From the NCBI GenBank assembly GCA_029202485.1, contig CP119313.1, positions 1,178,001 to 1,242,000 of the forward strand: 64,000 bases of DNA, in the 5' to 3' direction. The position numbers and the translations under genes are program-made. The stretch comes from Candidatus Pedobacter colombiensis (GTDB taxonomy: Bacteria > Bacteroidota > Bacteroidia > Sphingobacteriales > Sphingobacteriaceae). Below, in pieces: positions 51,368 through 60,296 of the stretch (within the stretch, counting starts at the first letter, position 1; each line of letters starts with the position of its first letter). The notes under the pieces were generated by a model, which worked only from the letters and a program-made list of their open reading frames with translations, was not told the DNA's origin and ran no database searches.

Positions 51368-52396
51368 ATGATCAAATCTATTACCATTAGTGACTTTGTT
51401 TCTTTAACTGATCCCATTCCCTTGGTAGATGTCAGAACCCCTGCAGAGTTTGCCCAGGGTAGAGTACCGGGTGCTTTTAATATTCCCATATTTACGAATG
51501 AGGAGCGTATTCAGGTCGGGACTACTTATAAACAAGTAGGCCGGGAGGAAGCGATTCTACTTGGTTTTGATTTAACCGGTAGCAAATGGTCAGGTTTTAT
51601 CAAGCAGGCTTTAGAAATCTCCCCGTCAAAGAAAATAGCTGTTCATTGCTGGCGTGGAGGTATGCGAAGCGGGGCAATGGCTTGGGCATTTAATTTGTAC
51701 GGTTTTGAAGTTTATTTGATCGAAGGTGGTTATAAAAATTACCGCAGGTGGACATTGGAACAATTTGGAAAGCCTTATCCATTGACTGTTTTAGGTGGAA
51801 TGACTGGTTCCGGTAAAACAAGAATCCTTCATCAGCTGCAAGCTATGGGCGAGCAGACCATAGATCTTGAAAAGCTTGCCCAGCATCAAGGTTCCTCTTA
51901 TGGTACAATGAATAGCATGGTTCAGCCTACACAGGAGCAATTTGAGAATGATTTGGCTTTTCAATTACATGCATTGGATATATCCAAACGCATTTGGGTA
52001 GAAGATGAAAGCCTGACGATTGGTAAAAGATGTGTGCCCAAATCATTTTGGGATCAGATGCGGAATACCCGCTTATTACAGCTTAATGTTACTCTTGAAC
52101 AACGGGTGGAAACGCTAGCCAAAGAATATGGAGTTTTAGATAAAGACTTTTTAGTAGAGTGTACAGAACGAATCAGGAAGAGGTTGGGACCAGAACAAAC
52201 AAAACATGCCATCCAGGCGATAAGAGCGGATAAGATGGAGGATTTTGTTCGTCTGGTATTGGCCTACTATGATAAAACTTATGCCGTTGGTTTGGGCAAA
52301 CGGAATAAAGCGCACATCAGTGTAGTTAATATCGACAGTGTCGATGTAAAAAATAATGCAGTAAAAATTCTGGATTCAGTAATGGATACCATATAA
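51368..52396 (+). CDS. mnmH: tRNA 2-selenouridine synthase
   Basis: Start chosen at ATG 51368 (MIKSITISDFVSLTDPIPLV), since the upstream ATG at 51350 adds only six residues. Residues about 1-130 form a rhodanese domain with the active Cys in IAVHCWRGGMRSGAMAWAF. A P-loop domain follows (LTVLGGMTGSGKTRILHQL), with the motifs of MnmH: DLEKLAQHQGSSYG and WVEDESLTIGKRC. The protein converts 2-thiouridine at tRNA wobble position 34 to 2-selenouridine using selenophosphate. selD follows 13 nt later, giving the selenium donor. Confidence 0.95.
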   Translation: MIKSITISDFVSLTDPIPLVDVRTPAEFAQGRVPGAFNIPIFTNEERIQVGTTYKQVGREEAILLGFDLTGSKWSGFIKQALEISPSKKIAVHCWRGGMRSGAMAWAFNLYGFEVYLIEGGYKNYRRWTLEQFGKPYPLTVLGGMTGSGKTRILHQLQAMGEQTIDLEKLAQHQGSSYGTMNSMVQPTQEQFENDLAFQLHALDISKRIWVEDESLTIGKRCVPKSFWDQMRNTRLLQLNVTLEQRVETLAKEYGVLDKDFLVECTERIRKRLGPEQTKHAIQAIRADKMEDFVRLVLAYYDKTYAVGLGKRNKAHISVVNIDSVDVKNNAVKILDSVMDTI

Positions 52397-52409
52397 AAAT
52401 TAAACAGAA

Positions 52410-53459
52410 ATGGATTTTAAAGATATCAAGCTTACACAATATTCACATGGTGCGGGATGCGGTTGCAAAATTAGCCCGGCTATACTCGATACAATACTAC
52501 ATAGTGATATACCCACTATATCTGATCCCCGTTTATTGGTTGGAAATGATAAAAGAGACGACGCTGCGGTCTTTGATTTGGGTAATGGTTCGGCGTTAAT
52601 TTCAACAACTGATTTTTTTATGCCTATTGTGGATGATGCTTATGATTTCGGTAGAATTGCCTCAGCAAATGCTATTAGCGATGTATATGCGATGGGTGGA
52701 AAGCCGGTTATGGCCATTGCTATATTGGGATGGCCTATAGACAAACTTCCACCAGAAACTGCACAAAGGGTTTTAGAAGGAGCAAGGTCAATTTGTGCAG
52801 AAGCAGGAATTTCTTTGGCAGGCGGTCATAGTATTGATTGTCCGGAACCCGTATTTGGATTATCTGTGAATGGTCTTGTGGACATTAAGCAACTTAAACA
52901 AAACTCAACTGCTATGGCTGGTTGTCGACTGTACCTGACCAAAGCACTTGGTGTAGGTATCTTGTCTACCGCACAAAAGAAGGGTGTTTTGCTGGCGGAA
53001 GATGCCGCTATTGCATTAAAAAGTATGACAACCTTAAATAAGTTAGGAGCAATATTTGGACAATTGGATAGTGTAAAAGCCATGACAGATGTAACTGGTT
53101 TTGGACTGCTGGGGCATCTTGCTGAAATGTGTGATGGAAGTGGCCTTTCTGCTGTAGTTGAATTTGATAAGGTACCTGTAATTGCCTCTTTACCGTATTA
53201 TCTGGATCAGAATTGTTACCCGGGAGGTACACAAAGAAACTGGAAAAGTTATGGCCATAAAGTGAGTAGCTTGACAGATCAGCAGCGGTTCATTCTTGCC
53301 GATCCACAGACTAGCGGAGGCTTATTGGTTGCAGTAGCACCTGAAGGTATTGAAGCCTTTGAAGATCTACTAAAACAACATGGGTTGAATGAAGATCACT
53401 TAACTTCGTTTGGTTGGATGGAAGAAGCCAAGGGTGAACATGTTATTAAAGTGATTTAG
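52410..53459 (+). CDS. selD: Selenide, water dikinase (selenophosphate synthetase)
   Basis: The 349-residue protein has the family start LTQYSHGAGCGCKISPAILD, where Cys replaces the Sec of some orthologues. It has the nucleotide-binding stretches NDKRDDAAVFDLGNGSALIS, LAGGHSIDCPEPVFGLSVNG and TDVTGFGLLGHLAEM. It makes selenophosphate for MnmH, the gene just before it. I see no selA or selB in the window, so a role in tRNA selenation rather than selenocysteine insertion is the simplest reading. Confidence 0.95.
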   Translation: MDFKDIKLTQYSHGAGCGCKISPAILDTILHSDIPTISDPRLLVGNDKRDDAAVFDLGNGSALISTTDFFMPIVDDAYDFGRIASANAISDVYAMGGKPVMAIAILGWPIDKLPPETAQRVLEGARSICAEAGISLAGGHSIDCPEPVFGLSVNGLVDIKQLKQNSTAMAGCRLYLTKALGVGILSTAQKKGVLLAEDAAIALKSMTTLNKLGAIFGQLDSVKAMTDVTGFGLLGHLAEMCDGSGLSAVVEFDKVPVIASLPYYLDQNCYPGGTQRNWKSYGHKVSSLTDQQRFILADPQTSGGLLVAVAPEGIEAFEDLLKQHGLNEDHLTSFGWMEEAKGEHVIKVI

Positions 53460-53532
53460 GGGGCATCTGAATTTTATCATAGTCGATTTGGTGTTTTTTT
53501 GCTTGATTTCTGTTTTTGCATGCCCTCCAGAT

Positions 53533-54060
53533 TTATTCGACTCTAGTCATGACCAAATTAAGATCATCCGGAAATTTCCCCTTAAAAACCTGTCTTTGTT
53601 TCGAAGCAAATAGTAGCTTCAGACTATGACGATTTTTTTCATTTTTTAATTTAAAAATTATCTTATTTGAATCTCCTTTTATAAAATTTAAAGTTCCATG
53701 TCTTAATTCTTCCCTTGTGGGATCGGAAAATGAAAACTTTAAAGTGTCATTTCCCTTTTTAGCATATCCCCAAAAAACAGATTTTTTGGCTTCATCCAAA
53801 TGATCTAAAAGGTTAATAATAACCGATCCATTTTCAACATATTGATATCCCCCTTGAAGAAGAGGAATGATCCCTTGCTTTGTCTTTTTTATAATAAGTG
53901 TGAATGAGGTATTTTTTGATTTCCATTCCCACTTGCCTATAAACTTATCCATTTGAGCAACATCTAAATCATTGAGCGGGTCCGATATGTTAGATACCTG
54001 TGCCCTCACAGAGCTAAAAATTAAAAATAAAATTCCTAAAATTATGAGGTTCTTTTTCAT
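53533..54060 (-). CDS. Secreted hypothetical protein with a lipocalin-like or DUF6705-like strand pattern
   Basis: The signal peptide ends FSSVRAQV. The mature 155-residue part opens DVAQMDKFIGKWEWKSKNTS, a G-x-W pattern seen in DUF6705-like and lipocalin-like proteins, and continues with alternating strands (FTLIIKKTKQGIIPLL, FSFSDPTREELRHGTLNFI). No catalytic motif. It is convergent with selD. Family placement is tentative. Confidence 0.55.
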   Translation of the reverse strand: MKKNLIILGILFLIFSSVRAQVSNISDPLNDLDVAQMDKFIGKWEWKSKNTSFTLIIKKTKQGIIPLLQGGYQYVENGSVIINLLDHLDEAKKSVFWGYAKKGNDTLKFSFSDPTREELRHGTLNFIKGDSNKIIFKLKNEKNRHSLKLLFASKQRQVFKGKFPDDLNLVMTRVE

Positions 54061-54264
54061 GTTTATTTACAATTGTTTATTTTGTATTAAATAGCGTGCA
54101 TAAGAAAACTTTAGGCTTATCTATAAGATAGATATCGCTGTCTTACTTTTACGAAATAGAGTATGGAAAAACCGATAAATAAAGGTAAAGAAATTAATAG
54201 TTAAATTTTTAAGCTTAATTATATTCGTTACCAGCTTTATGAAATTCATTTTTAACGGTTAATA

Positions 54265-54888
54265 TTAGCCAGGTATATGGATATAAACACTATTACTTAT
54301 ACTTTTCCTATCGCTTGCAGTAAATGCGATGTATATATGTAAATTCTTGCCAAGATAATTTGTGGGCAATTCTATTTCATTTCTGCCTGTGCTTCTTCTT
54401 GTGCCAATTAATTCGTATATGGCACAATCAAGCTCTTGGCAGTATATGATTAGAATTGAGCGGTCGTTTATTATACCCCAGTTCATATCTGGATCAACCT
54501 CCCAGGTTATAGAGAGTTTTGTACCTGTTAATGCAGCTTGTGGCTTTAAAACCGGTTCAAGTACGCCTTTACTTACTAGTACTTTACTATAATCGAGGCT
54601 AATGTTTGGATATTCGCCTTGAGTAGCATGTTTGGTATTATAAGATACCGCTGCATTGTGTTGATTTTTATTGCTACCAAGCACTTCGATCTCAAAGCCG
54701 ATATTGATGAAGGCCAGACAGGGACGCAGAAAGTTGATTACTGTGGCCATTTTTTGTCGTATCACCAATTGAGCAAGGGTAGGTGCTTTGCTGGTTTTGC
54801 CAATATGACGAATTACTTTTATGCCCTTAAGGTTATAACTAACCAAATTGCCTAGTTTTCCGGTGAATGCTCTGTTTGATATACCCAT
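54265..54888 (-). CDS. DUF6266 family protein
   Basis: The product starts MGISNRAFTGKLGNLVSYNL at 54888; a longer frame begins with GTG at 54975 but adds a non-conserved stretch. The 207-residue sequence shows the DUF6266 pattern: KTSKAPTLAQLVIRQKM, NAAVSYNTKHATQGEYPNIS, LDYSKVLVSKG, and a C-terminal strand IYIAFTASDRKSISNSVYIH. DUF6266 proteins are known from Sphingobacteriaceae and relatives. Their role is unknown. Confidence 0.8.
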   Translation of the reverse strand: MGISNRAFTGKLGNLVSYNLKGIKVIRHIGKTSKAPTLAQLVIRQKMATVINFLRPCLAFINIGFEIEVLGSNKNQHNAAVSYNTKHATQGEYPNISLDYSKVLVSKGVLEPVLKPQAALTGTKLSITWEVDPDMNWGIINDRSILIIYCQELDCAIYELIGTRRSTGRNEIELPTNYLGKNLHIYIAFTASDRKSISNSVYIHIPG

Positions 54889-55015
54889 GATACTTGGTTT
54901 TTGTATTAATTGTAAACAATATTTAATTGATTGATAAATGGTTAGTTCAATTTGTGAAATATGATTTGCTTTCACAATATATCTATCCGTATTTGACTAT
55001 ACGATGATAAAGTGT

Positions 55016-55071
55016 TGAGTAAGGTTTGGTTAAGCTTGGGGGTATACCAAGGCTTAACCAACCCTTACTCA
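55016..55071. repeat. Long imperfect palindrome followed by a similar repeat unit
   Basis: TGAGTAAGGTTTGGTTAAGC pairs with GCTTAACCAACCCTTACTCA at 19 of 20 positions, with a 16-nt spacer that can extend the stem. The segment ATACCAAGGCTTAACCAA is partly repeated downstream as ATACCCAAAGGTTAACCAA (near 55075-55095). It lies 128 bp upstream of the DUF6266 start. Palindromic intergenic element of unknown role. Confidence 0.8.
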
Positions 55072-55476
55072 ATGCATACCCAAAGGTTAACCAAATAGCA
55101 ATGAAATTGGAATGATAATAAAAATGTTGTTTTTCTTATTAGTTATTTTATTGTTTTTATTGAAGTTTGTTTGTGATTTTAGATTTATTTAATTATCTTT
55201 AATTGTAAGATGATTGTAAGTCATTTATAGGTGAAATAATAAGCCGACAAAATTTTTTCTTAAAGAGGTTGAAGTTTTGTAGTTCGTAAACACCTGGAAA
55301 TAATTGAAATAAAAACTAATAATCTAAAACTGGATAGCCAATGAAATAAAGAAACAGCAATAACATATCATTACTTCTTAAATGAGGTATTAATTCAGAG
55401 TCTCGACCATTAAATTTCTCACAAATAAGTCCAGAGACAATAGATTAATGCCCATAACAAATATTGTTGTACTTTT

Positions 55477-55577
55477 GAAGGTGCACTATAGCGTTGTGGG
55501 TTCTATTGTTAATCCGTGGACAAGGCCGTGAGAAAGCCCGATGGTGCGGTATTTAGAGCCTGCTATAGTGCATCTTC
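55477..55577 (+). ncRNA. Candidate structured RNA closed by a 16-bp stem
   Basis: GAAGGTGCACTATAGC (55477-55492) pairs with GCTATAGTGCATCTTC (55562-55577) at 15 of 16 positions, the exception being a G-T wobble. The enclosed 69 nt include GGC...GCC pairing around a GTGAGAAA-type loop. No coding frame is believable here. It resembles no riboswitch I can name. It sits 81 bp upstream of a small gene and may be its leader or an independent RNA. Confidence 0.45.
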
Positions 55578-55628
55578 GCTTTATATGATAAAATGATCTC
55601 TATAGTTTTCTGTAAATCCCTAGCGGGA

Positions 55629-55655
55629 CTCATTTTTTGAAATTTAAAAAATGAG
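55629..55655 (+). promoter_or_regulatory. Hairpin directly before a start codon
   Basis: CTCATTTTTT pairs perfectly with AAAAAATGAG around a 7-nt loop, ending 3 nt before ATG 55659. It would place the start next to a stem and may gate translation. Confidence 0.6.
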
Positions 55656-55658
55656 CAT

Positions 55659-55934
55659 ATGAACCTAAAAGACCAATTTCTTCACAAACAACCATCAGGT
55701 ACCAAGGCCGAGCTTAATGCTTTTGCAAATGCTAGATTGAAAAATTTTTTTGATACTTATCCGAACGACGAAGGCCTTGAAAATCTTTGGATAATGATAC
55801 AACAAAGTTTTTACACTAAGCGTTTCGTATTAAATAATGCCGAACGTGCTAATCTGATTGCTTTCTATCAAGATCTTCACGAGCTGATTTTGGCAACCCG
55901 CATCATTAATGATGAATTAAAAAGAGTAAGTTAA
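55659..55934 (+). CDS. Small hypothetical helical protein
   Basis: The 91-residue protein is mainly helical (PSGTKAELNAFANARLKNFF, then LNNAERANLIAFYQDLHELI). There is no signal peptide, TM segment or catalytic motif. It follows a candidate structured RNA and a start-proximal hairpin. It precedes the IS-interrupted Crp-like gene by 62 nt. Function unknown. Confidence 0.5.
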   Translation: MNLKDQFLHKQPSGTKAELNAFANARLKNFFDTYPNDEGLENLWIMIQQSFYTKRFVLNNAERANLIAFYQDLHELILATRIINDELKRVS

Positions 55935-56635
55935 TTGTTAAATTTTGTTATATTTAGGTTCGTTGGTATAAAATCAACGAACTTAAATTAACGCTCATGA
56001 ATAACCATCATCTTTATGTTGATCTAATCAGGCATTTATTAAGTTTTATGCAAATGCCTAAAGGCTTTGTAAGTTTATTACTCCCTTGTTTAGTCCCTCC
56101 AAAAACTTACACCGAAGATACTACAGTTTTAAAATTTGGGGAAATAGCAAATATGATTTATTGGCCTGTAAAAGGATATATAAGAGCCTACAAGGAAATT
56201 ATGCCCGAAGAAGATAGAATGTTTACCAAACAAAAAACAATTGATATTTCTTCGCCAGGTAGGATGGCTTTTCCGATAAATAGTTTTATAAACCAGGTAG
56301 AAGCAGATTACTTTTTAGAAATTACAAAGGGGAGCACTGTTATTGGGTTTAGCTATACTTCTTTTATTGCCTTAAGTAAACAAATGCCGGAGGTAGCACT
56401 TCTTATTCTTAAGATGGTGGGGCTTGACCAAAATAATTGGCTTTTAAAAATGGAGATGTGTAAGGTTTTTAACTGGGATGGCTATTTATTGTTTCTGGAT
56501 CATTTTGGTATGGAGGTAACCAACTTTATTAAACAACAGGATATTGCGAGCTATATTGGTATGTCTGCAGAAGAGTTATATAATACTCCCCAAATATTGG
56601 ACAGCTGATTAAATTCATAAATTTAACAGTTGAAA

Positions 56636-56914
56636 ATGAAAAAAGAGCGTAGAAAATTCAGTTCTGTTTTCAAGACCAAAGTGGTGCTTGAAGCAATTAA
56701 GGAAAGTAGTACCATGCAAGAACTTGCGTCCAAATACAGTCTCCATCCCACACAGATCACCGCGTGGAAGCGTGAATTTCTTGAGAAAGCCGATACGGTG
56801 TTTGGTTCAGAGAAACCAGATGAAAAGGAAGAATCTAAAGAGAAGGAACTGTACTCCAAGATTGGCGAACTTCAGATCCAGGTTGATTTCCTAAAAAAAG
56901 TCTTGGGGAAATGA
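56636..56914 (+). CDS. IS3-family transposase OrfA, copy 2
   Basis: This 92-residue protein is the same as OrfA of copy 1, including the KKERRKFSSVFKTKVV helix-turn-helix and the A-AAA-AAA slip site before the end. It overlaps orfB by ATGA. Translation of the OrfAB fusion by -1 frameshift is likely. Confidence 0.93.
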   Translation: MKKERRKFSSVFKTKVVLEAIKESSTMQELASKYSLHPTQITAWKREFLEKADTVFGSEKPDEKEESKEKELYSKIGELQIQVDFLKKVLGK

Positions 56915-57762
56915 GTATGATTGAAAGGCGTAGCCTTATTTCCCCGGAGCACCAGGCGCTGAGTATTGCCAGTCAGTGCAAGCTACTGAACTTGCAGCGC
57001 AGCTGCTATTATTTCAAGCCTAAAGGCGAGTCGCTGTTCAACCAGTCGATAATGAATTTGATTGACCGTAAGTTTCTTGACTGCCCGTTTTACGGCGTGG
57101 ACCGGATGACTGCGTATCTTAACAAAGATTTGGGATGTCATGTGAATAACAAGCGTATACGTCGTCTTTATCGTGTGATGAACCTGCGGACAATTTATCC
57201 TAAAAAGAACCTGAGCAAGGCTAATGCGGCACACCATAAATATCCATATTTGCTGAAAGGCTTGAAAATAGATCGGCCGGGCCAGGTTTGGCAGGCTGAT
57301 ATCACTTATATTCCCATGTTCAGAGGCTTCATGTATATGTTTGCCGTTATTGATGTGTACAGCCGAAAGATTGTCGGATGGAGCATTTCAAATACCATGA
57401 CCGTAGAATGGTGCAGAGATGTACTGCTTGAAACCATTGAAGAACATGGTACACCTGGTATATTTAATACGGATCAAGGCTCACAGTTCACCAGTCCGAT
57501 CTTCACTAAAGCACTTAAAGACAGTAATGTAAGTATATCTATGGATGGCAAGGGAAGAGCCTTGGATAATGTGTTCATTGAGCGATTCTGGAGATCTTTG
57601 AAACAGGAGTATATTTATCTTAACCCACCTAACGGTGGTATGGAATTATTCCAGGGTATAAAACGGTATGTGGAATTTTATAACAATGAACGAAGGCATC
57701 GGTCAATGGACGATCTTACGCCAAATGAGGTATTCTATCAAAATAATAAAAAAGTGTCCTAA
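56911..57762 (+). CDS. IS3-family transposase OrfB, copy 2
   Basis: The 283-residue DDE integrase is the same as in copy 1 except for two visible substitutions (MSIIERR to MSMIERR, and FAIIDVY to FAVIDVY). The catalytic residues in ADITY, NTDQGS and FIERFW are kept, so this copy is probably active. Confidence 0.95.
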   Translation: MSMIERRSLISPEHQALSIASQCKLLNLQRSCYYFKPKGESLFNQSIMNLIDRKFLDCPFYGVDRMTAYLNKDLGCHVNNKRIRRLYRVMNLRTIYPKKNLSKANAAHHKYPYLLKGLKIDRPGQVWQADITYIPMFRGFMYMFAVIDVYSRKIVGWSISNTMTVEWCRDVLLETIEEHGTPGIFNTDQGSQFTSPIFTKALKDSNVSISMDGKGRALDNVFIERFWRSLKQEYIYLNPPNGGMELFQGIKRYVEFYNNERRHRSMDDLTPNEVFYQNNKKVS

Positions 57763-58000
57763 ATAATCTTAAGTTTGACCTATAGCTGTCCAGCAAACCG
57801 GGAGTACTTCATTATGTAGATTAAAGAAAAGGAAATTGCATTGAGAAGAATTGAGTTTTCTCAATTGCAATCTTTTTAAAAGGCTGTTAAGTTTGGGTTC
57901 ATAAAAAACTTAAACACATGAATATAACCTTAAAACTAACGATCTATTTACAGCCTAACAACCGTATCTACCTCACATTTACACAAAGGGAGGGACGAGT

Positions 58001-58237
58001 ATGACTTTACTGGATGTGCTACGCAGAATTGAAGAAAAAATCGATGAATTGTTAAATAGAAGTCATGCCTCTCAGGCATTAATACCCGAAGAAGAGGTAT
58101 GGCTGGACAATGAAGAAGTAATGAAATTGCTTTTTATAGAAAGACGTACATTTTATAGGAGAAGATCTGAAAACTTATGGGTTAAGAAGAAGATCGGAGG
58201 TAAATGGTATTATTTAAAATCAAGCCTGTTTTTGTGA
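58001..58237 (+). CDS. Excisionase-type helix-turn-helix protein
   Basis: The 78-residue protein has an N-terminal helix (LLDVLRRIEEKIDELLN) and the MerR/Xis-type motif VWLDNEEVMKLLFIERRTFY, then VKKKIGGKWYYLKSSLF. A good ribosome-binding stretch (GGGAGGGACGAGT) lies just before the ATG. Such small regulators are typical of Bacteroidota mobile elements. No integrase gene accompanies it within the window. Confidence 0.7.
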   Translation: MTLLDVLRRIEEKIDELLNRSHASQALIPEEEVWLDNEEVMKLLFIERRTFYRRRSENLWVKKKIGGKWYYLKSSLFL

Positions 58238-58331
58238 ACTCCTATCCATTAAAAATTGAAACATTTTCACCAATTCTTGTAAGTGTGTTGTTGTTTTTTC
58301 TTGACAGATTTGTTTAATCAAATATAAAACT

Positions 58332-58448
58332 ATGACGCTTTTAAGATTTATCAAGAAGCTTTCAGGATTGGACCAGAACGATAGAAGATATACACTCAAG
58401 GAAACCTGGTTGAAGCTTATGCAGAAAGGCCGTCGGATGTTAATATAG
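58332..58448 (+). CDS. Possible 38-codon open frame or remnant
   Basis: A 38-residue basic frame (MTLLRFIKKLSGLDQNDRRY, then TLKETWLKLMQKGRRMLI) ends at 58448. An overlapping frame encodes NLVEAYAERPSDVNIETEFK without a start, so this may be a frameshifted remnant rather than a gene. No clear homology. Confidence 0.25.
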   Translation: MTLLRFIKKLSGLDQNDRRYTLKETWLKLMQKGRRMLI

Positions 58449-58475
58449 AAACCGAATTTAAAACTTTAATAAAAA

Positions 58476-58970
58476 ATGAACCTAATCCTTTCACTATCTT
58501 TATCCTTATCTGTTTTGTCTGCTTCAAGCAACATGCATTCGGGGACTTTATTAAATTATGATTCTAATAATGGTATTGAATTCTTGCAGAAGCAAGATGA
58601 AAAATATGAACAGCTTAAGAAAAGGGATTATGCCACTTTAAGTGAAGCTGAGAAATTATATTTTAAGAACGCGCTTATCAATTTACTTAAAAATGATGTT
58701 GCATACCAAGAGTATTTAAAATTAAGGAATGAAAACAGTGCACAATACCTGTCCAGAAAAAAAACATCTCGAGAAACATTGGGACGTCCCCCAAAAGAAC
58801 GAGAAGCGCAAATTGAGTATTACAGAAAGAAAGGTTTGTTAGATCCAGTTGCATTCGTCGACAACACCAAAAAAGCCACAATCTTATTTTTCTCCGTATT
58901 TGGTAAACACCCAGAGCTAAGAAAGTTGGGGCCTAAAGATCGACTTGAGGTTCTTAGCCACTTTAATTGA
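58476..58970 (+). CDS. Hypothetical exported basic protein
   Basis: The N terminus is a short signal-like hydrophobic segment (MNLILSLSLSLSVLSASSN). The mature part is helical and charged, with LKKRDYATLSEAEKLYFKNA and SRKKTSRETLGRPPKEREAQ. No catalytic motif or known family. It is alone on its strand, with spacer DNA on both sides. Confidence 0.45.
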   Translation: MNLILSLSLSLSVLSASSNMHSGTLLNYDSNNGIEFLQKQDEKYEQLKKRDYATLSEAEKLYFKNALINLLKNDVAYQEYLKLRNENSAQYLSRKKTSRETLGRPPKEREAQIEYYRKKGLLDPVAFVDNTKKATILFFSVFGKHPELRKLGPKDRLEVLSHFN

Positions 58971-59606
58971 TAAGCCTCGAATATGTTTTCTCCGAAAGTT
59001 CTGTTGAACCTCTAAATGAAACCGTTCTGCATGGATTCCAGATTTGATTTCATGTATATACTCAATGGAAAGTAACAAGGATTGGAAATGCTAAGGGTAA
59101 GATAACATTAAATTCTACTTCTGTTTATAAACAGATTGTCGTTGGTATAAATTCAGTCTTATCTGCTGAGATTTTTGATCAAAATGCAACTTATACATGG
59201 GCAGTCATTGGTGGAATAATTGTGTCAGGACAAGAAACCTCGAATGTTGTTGTTAAGCCGGATAGGAATAATTTTAACAATGTTAGTAATAATTTTGGAG
59301 TAATATTAACATTTAGTAATAGTTGTGGAGTCTCGACTAGACAAAGTCTTTTGGGTGCCGCCAACTGTTGGGGAAACTCCTGACCCAGGTGATGGAGAAA
59401 TTTTATGATAAACTAAAATTCCTATCTGTAAAATAAGTTCCTAAAAATGTTAGTATGGAAGTAGCGATAAGTAAAAAAACAATCATTTGAGAGTACGTTA
59501 TTTTCTAAATAACGGTTTATATGAAAATGAACTTTGCGTAAAGATTTTAATTTTAAAATATAAATCCAGTATAAAATATTTAAATTAGACTATAAATCTG
59601 CAATTA
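58971..59606. other. 636-bp region without an intact gene; decayed PKD-like domain
   Basis: An open frame without start (59048-59383) encodes WKVTRIGNAKGKITLNSTSV, a strand-rich region ATYTWAVIGGIIVSGQETSN, and SNSCGVSTRQ, as in PKD-like domains of Rhs or surface proteins. A frameshift near 59340-59375 leads to WVPPTVGETPDPGDGEIL in the next frame before TGA. It is the residue of a larger secreted protein. AT-rich spacer follows. Confidence 0.5.
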
Positions 59607-60296
59607 ATGGCTCAATCATCTCAATTGACAAACGATGTGTTCTATACCATTGCTGTCAATCTCTTCGCGTTAAGTTTAATAGCCGAGAGGATCGCTAACC
59701 TTTACAAACTTTTCAGGGATAGAATGAGAACCAAGACCAGCGATAAGGAATTGGAAAAGGTCAGGGAAAGGAACGTGATGATCACAGCCCTGGTATCCGG
59801 GTGGATCGTAGCCTATATTGCGGGCGCCAATCTGTTTGGTTTGCTAAAGGGGCAAGGGTTATCGCCAATGACCTATGGTGATGATGGTCTTTCCTGGGAT
59901 GGATACCCCGAGTTGAATGGCCTGCAGTTTCATTTTGGAATTTTCCTTTCCGGAGTATTTATAAGTCTGGGTTCTAAATTCTGGCATGATATGCTGGATA
60001 TCATTCTGGAATTCTCCAATTTGAAAAAGGCCCAGGCTGGCCAGGCCCAGGCAGAAACGCAGGTTAAGGAAAACCAGGCGTTAGCTACTAAAATGAATAT
60101 TGTTGCACCGGTTCTGGAAAAGATCAATGGATTCTCGGGCTACGATTTCAATCCGGATAAATCCAAGGTGGTGCTGAAATTTGAAATGGACAAAGTGCCC
60201 GGTACTCCAGAGCTGGAAAAGATCAATAGCATCGTAGGCAAGGACAGCTATTCCATTGTGTTAAGTGATATAAAATTGCACAGCGGTGGAAATTAG
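59607..60296 (+). CDS. Membrane protein, first gene of a protease-containing triad
   Basis: The 229-residue protein has an N-terminal TM helix (VFYTIAVNLFALSLIAERIA), a second (VMITALVSGWIVAYIAGANL) and a third (FHFGIFLSGVFISLGSKF). A coiled-coil region with Ala/Gln repeats follows (LKKAQAGQAQAETQVKENQ) and a soluble C-terminal domain (VVLKFEMDKVPGTPELEK). The next gene starts 11 nt before its end. I recognise no family. It may anchor or sense for the serine protease partner. Confidence 0.6.
   Translation: MAQSSQLTNDVFYTIAVNLFALSLIAERIANLYKLFRDRMRTKTSDKELEKVRERNVMITALVSGWIVAYIAGANLFGLLKGQGLSPMTYGDDGLSWDGYPELNGLQFHFGIFLSGVFISLGSKFWHDMLDIILEFSNLKKAQAGQAQAETQVKENQALATKMNIVAPVLEKINGFSGYDFNPDKSKVVLKFEMDKVPGTPELEKINSIVGKDSYSIVLSDIKLHSGGN

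Larger units (their letters stand above)
56579..57811 (+). mobile_element. IS3-family insertion sequence, copy 2 (1233 bp, target duplication TTA)
   Basis: It has the same ends and same length as copy 1 (47085-48317), but is flanked by TTA on both sides (56576-56578 and 57812-57814). The different duplications show two independent insertions. It has the same orientation as copy 1 and differs from it in at least two coding positions. It has split a Crp-like gene. Confidence 0.93.
55997..57844 (+). pseudogene. Crp/cNMP-binding-family gene interrupted near its end by IS copy 2
   Basis: Residues 1-194 (55997-56578) form a Crp-like sensor with YWPVKGYIRAYKEI and a short C-terminal helix-turn-helix region ending DIASYIGMSAEEL. 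The IS enters at the Leu codon TTA (56576-56578); the reading frame then runs into the IS end and adds YNTPQILDS. The original end, encoded by 57815-57844, is CRLKKRKLH. The length stays at 203 residues by coincidence, but the basic end is lost. It may be inactive or only altered. Confidence 0.85.

Noticed and set aside
55477..55577. Retron RNA with a1/a2 repeats
   Set aside because: The end stem is similar in form, but no reverse transcriptase gene is nearby.
47085..57811. Composite transposon bounded by the two IS3 copies
   Set aside because: Each copy has its own 3-bp duplication (GTA and TTA). A composite move would give one shared outer duplication.
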